This document shows, piece by piece, positions 63,042 to 64,000 of a stretch of DNA of 64,000 nt. Below the pieces are notes generated by a model. That model was given only the letters and a program-made list of their open reading frames with translations. It searched no databases and was not told where the DNA came from. A program made the position numbers and the translations under genes. Position 1 is the stretch's first letter, and every line of letters starts with the position of its first letter. Origin of the DNA: Chromera velia (lineage: Eukaryota; Sar; Chromeraceae); NCBI GenBank assembly GCA_018398765.1, contig JAHBMJ010005737.1, positions 1 through 64,000 of the forward strand. Reading direction: 5' to 3'.

Positions 63042-64000
63042 TCATGTGAGTCATGTGAGTCATGACCACGTGATTGGTCTCCCGAAGAGATTGGTTCATG
63101 CTTATCTACACCCTGTGTAAACTATACGCATTTTTTTCTTCAAAAAAAAAAGTTTCATAAAAAAATAAGAAAAAAAAGTGGAACAACATGCATAGAGTTG
63201 CTCGTTTTTCATTATTTTGTTCTAGATTTTCTTGTAGATGCCAGTATATCAAGGTTATTTTTTAAAAACAATATGTCGTATGTTAATTTTACTCTTTAAA
63301 GTTCGTGACACACTGTTCGTATCTAGGTTTGTATAGCGCTTTGTTACGCATTGACCCTATGATCATGAACCTCGGGAGGGGGGGGGCGGGAGGTAGATCG
63401 TTTTTTGGGGGGGGGGAAGTTTGATATACTAAATCTGGACTAGCTCATTCAATATATCATATGGAATCTACATATACATTTTCCCATTCAAAAAAAAATA
63501 CTAGCAGTGCAGTTGAACAAGGGAAAAAAGATTGGTTGGTCCGTGTTCAACAAAGTCGATGATGGAATGATGAAGACACTAGTAGAGACACTAGTAGAGA
63601 CAAACGTACAATAACAACTAGAACTAGAACTAGGGTTGAAACTAGGGTTGAAAGATGTTTAAAACTTTGAGTTGAGTAATAAGTTCGCGAGGAAGTTAGT
63701 TTAAAAGTATTTCTAAAAGGTGGTCCTCTAGGCGCTCTTAGAGGTGCTCTAGGAAATCCTTCGTAGAAAAAAAGAAAAAAAAAAAATCTGGAAAGGTCTT
63801 TTTTTTTTTTTTTTACCACTGTGCGTCGCCTAGAAAAAATATTAGATTTATAAATATTTATAACCGTGACTAAAATGTTTATTATGCAAATTTATAAATT
63901 CAAAATCATAACTGAGATCGAATTCTGGAGGCTAGAGCGTAACCCTGAGTCTACACCTAGGTCTAGACTAAGTTTCATTTATCGTCTAACAAATTTTAAT
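63042..64000. other. Downstream region, mostly AT-rich
   Basis: Directly after the stop codon, 'gtcatgtgagtcatgtgagtc' contains a short GAGTCATGT direct repeat. The rest is A/T-rich, with two G homopolymers (63375-63418), poly-A/T runs, and short direct repeats around 63575-63650 ('gacactagtaga' twice; 'aactagggttga' twice). No gene was supported. Confidence 0.4.

Overview
This window is nuclear DNA of an intron-rich microbial eukaryote. Genes are split into many small exons by introns of roughly 70 to 1500 bp. The introns are full of CT/TG microsatellites, and non-LTR retrotransposon debris lies between genes. Mean composition is moderate, with AT-rich intergenic blocks. The gene content (APC3 with a huge tail, glucosidase II, a three-His-box desaturase, an ankyrin protein with a leader followed by a Phe) and the repeat style suggest an alga of the chromerid/alveolate kind, such as Chromera. 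That assignment is inference and is only moderately secure.

Layout. 776-10028 (+): glucosidase II catalytic (alpha) subunit, GH31, 18 exons, 1113 aa. 10.0-17.0 kb: a mobile-element district with a decayed LINE reverse transcriptase, several copies of a LINE-like 3' end with (ATCCTA)n tails, a nested insertion, a broken MYND zinc-finger gene and a 0.2-kb tandem repeat. 17929-28892 (-): APC3/CDC27 of the anaphase-promoting complex, 17 exons, 1807 aa, with a very large loop and a 719-residue Pro-rich tail that carries eight TPAQ decapeptides. 29747-31964 (+): membrane fatty-acid-desaturase-like protein, divergent from APC3. 33.6-34.5 kb (-): a 5'-truncated LINE. 34849-41111 (-): coiled-coil protein of unknown role. 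42413-45041 (+): lineage-specific protein of unknown role with very short introns. 46575-48496 (-): secreted protein with a new-looking Tyr/Cys repeat, a carboxypeptidase-regulatory-like fold and a YfaP/DUF2135-like domain, interrupted by an apparent 1-nt frameshift. 49603-60032 (-): ankyrin-repeat protein, 21 exons, 872 aa, with a predicted N-terminal leader. 60739-63041 (+): FMN-binding pyridoxamine-phosphate-oxidase-like protein with a C-terminal membrane anchor.

How the models were made. Exons were joined by hand from conserved protein order, GT..AG boundaries and reading phase. For glucosidase II, APC3, the desaturase, the ankyrin protein and the oxidase-like gene, every junction keeps phase and the total length is a multiple of three. 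One junction of the coiled-coil gene (between about 38517 and 37962) could not be closed. Splice coordinates may be off by a base or two.

There is no operon-like logic. The genes are housekeeping (ER glycoprotein quality control, cell cycle, lipid modification) mixed with lineage-specific proteins, arranged partly as divergent pairs. The most unusual signals are the APC3 tail, the strong preference for C at intron position +3 (GTCAGT/GTCGGT donors) with microsatellites growing out of those donors, and the MYND gene lying between LINE 3' ends.
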